From JBKHJA01 sp046538375 (GTDB lineage: Bacteria > Acidobacteriota > Aminicenantia > Aminicenantales > Aminicenantaceae): a DNA stretch of 12,358 nt. Where the stretch lies: positions 1-12,358 of the forward strand of contig JBKHJA010000082.1 in NCBI GenBank assembly GCA_046538375.1, read 5' to 3'. Under the pieces are notes generated by a model. That model did not search any database and had not been told where the DNA came from. It saw only the letters and a list, made by a program, of their open reading frames with translations. Within the stretch, counting starts at the first letter, position 1. Every line of letters starts with the position of its first letter. Positions 12,269 through 12,358 of this stretch are shown here, piece by piece. A program made the position numbers and the translations under genes.

Positions 12269-12358
12269 TTCTCGGAAGCATCCCCAAAACCGTGATGATT
12301 ATGAATACTGATTGTAAGGGTTGAGGGATGGGGGGTGAGGAAGCCCCTATGAGGACTG

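Noticed and set aside
123..12345. GGTGAGGAAGCC occurs at both ends of the window (123-134 and 12334-12345), suggesting a flanking repeat
   Set aside because: A 12-base match somewhere in 12 kb is expected by chance, the flanks do not match, and the left copy is explained as a terminator arm.
1..12358. CRISPR arrays, tRNA or rRNA genes, intact insertion sequences and phage genes
   Set aside because: I looked for regularly spaced repeats, tRNA-like arms and transposase or phage proteins on both strands and saw none.

Overview
The window looks like chromosomal DNA of an anaerobic, double-membraned (diderm) bacterium of moderate GC content. The anaerobic signal is a class III (oxygen-sensitive, glycyl-radical) ribonucleotide reductase with its radical-SAM activase. 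The diderm signals are a FadL-type outer-membrane transporter ending in phenylalanine and several exported proteins. Start sites carry clear GGAGG-type Shine-Dalgarno sequences, which let several starts be corrected downstream. I cannot place the organism with confidence; the mix suggests an uncultivated or deltaproteobacteria-like anaerobe, but that is a guess. Nearly every gene is on the minus strand; yjbQ is the only confident plus-strand gene.

Positions 1-3950 hold a compact deoxynucleotide-supply operon on the minus strand: nrdD, a small glutaredoxin-like protein, nrdG and dut, with gaps of 3-11 bp or overlaps. A compound hairpin with a T7 tract follows dut. Upstream of nrdD lie two degenerate 16-bp palindromes whose centres are 32 bp apart, the layout of NrdR repressor boxes. 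The operon would reduce NTPs to dNTPs without oxygen, re-reduce the enzyme with the redoxin, and clear dUTP.

Positions 3950-6180 carry yjbQ on the plus strand, a convergent HAD-family phosphatase gene with a good extended -10 promoter, and an exported, probably membrane-anchored protein of unknown function.

Positions 6350-10380 are cell-envelope genes: a FecR-domain protein with a tryptophan/tyrosine/proline-rich central domain and a 300-residue Ser/Arg/Lys tail, a 65-residue conserved-looking orphan, and a FadL/TodX-family transporter. Between the orphan and the FecR gene is a strong plus-oriented terminator hairpin with no confident plus gene in front of it.

Positions 10500-12358 hold a DUF3467 gene, then 559 bp without a confident gene, then an exported helical protein with a C-terminal short repeat-type domain and a probable TTG start. 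The 559-bp gap is the most intriguing part. It contains a 102-bp quasi-palindromic element built from four copies of a GGGACAyGT(T)ACC-type unit, an AT-only perfect palindrome, and a near-consensus sigma-70 promoter on the plus strand. That promoter would start transcription exactly at a hairpin whose loop is perfectly complementary over 10 bases to a downstream segment (possible pseudoknot or switch). I read this as a candidate structured non-coding RNA that I cannot assign to a known family.
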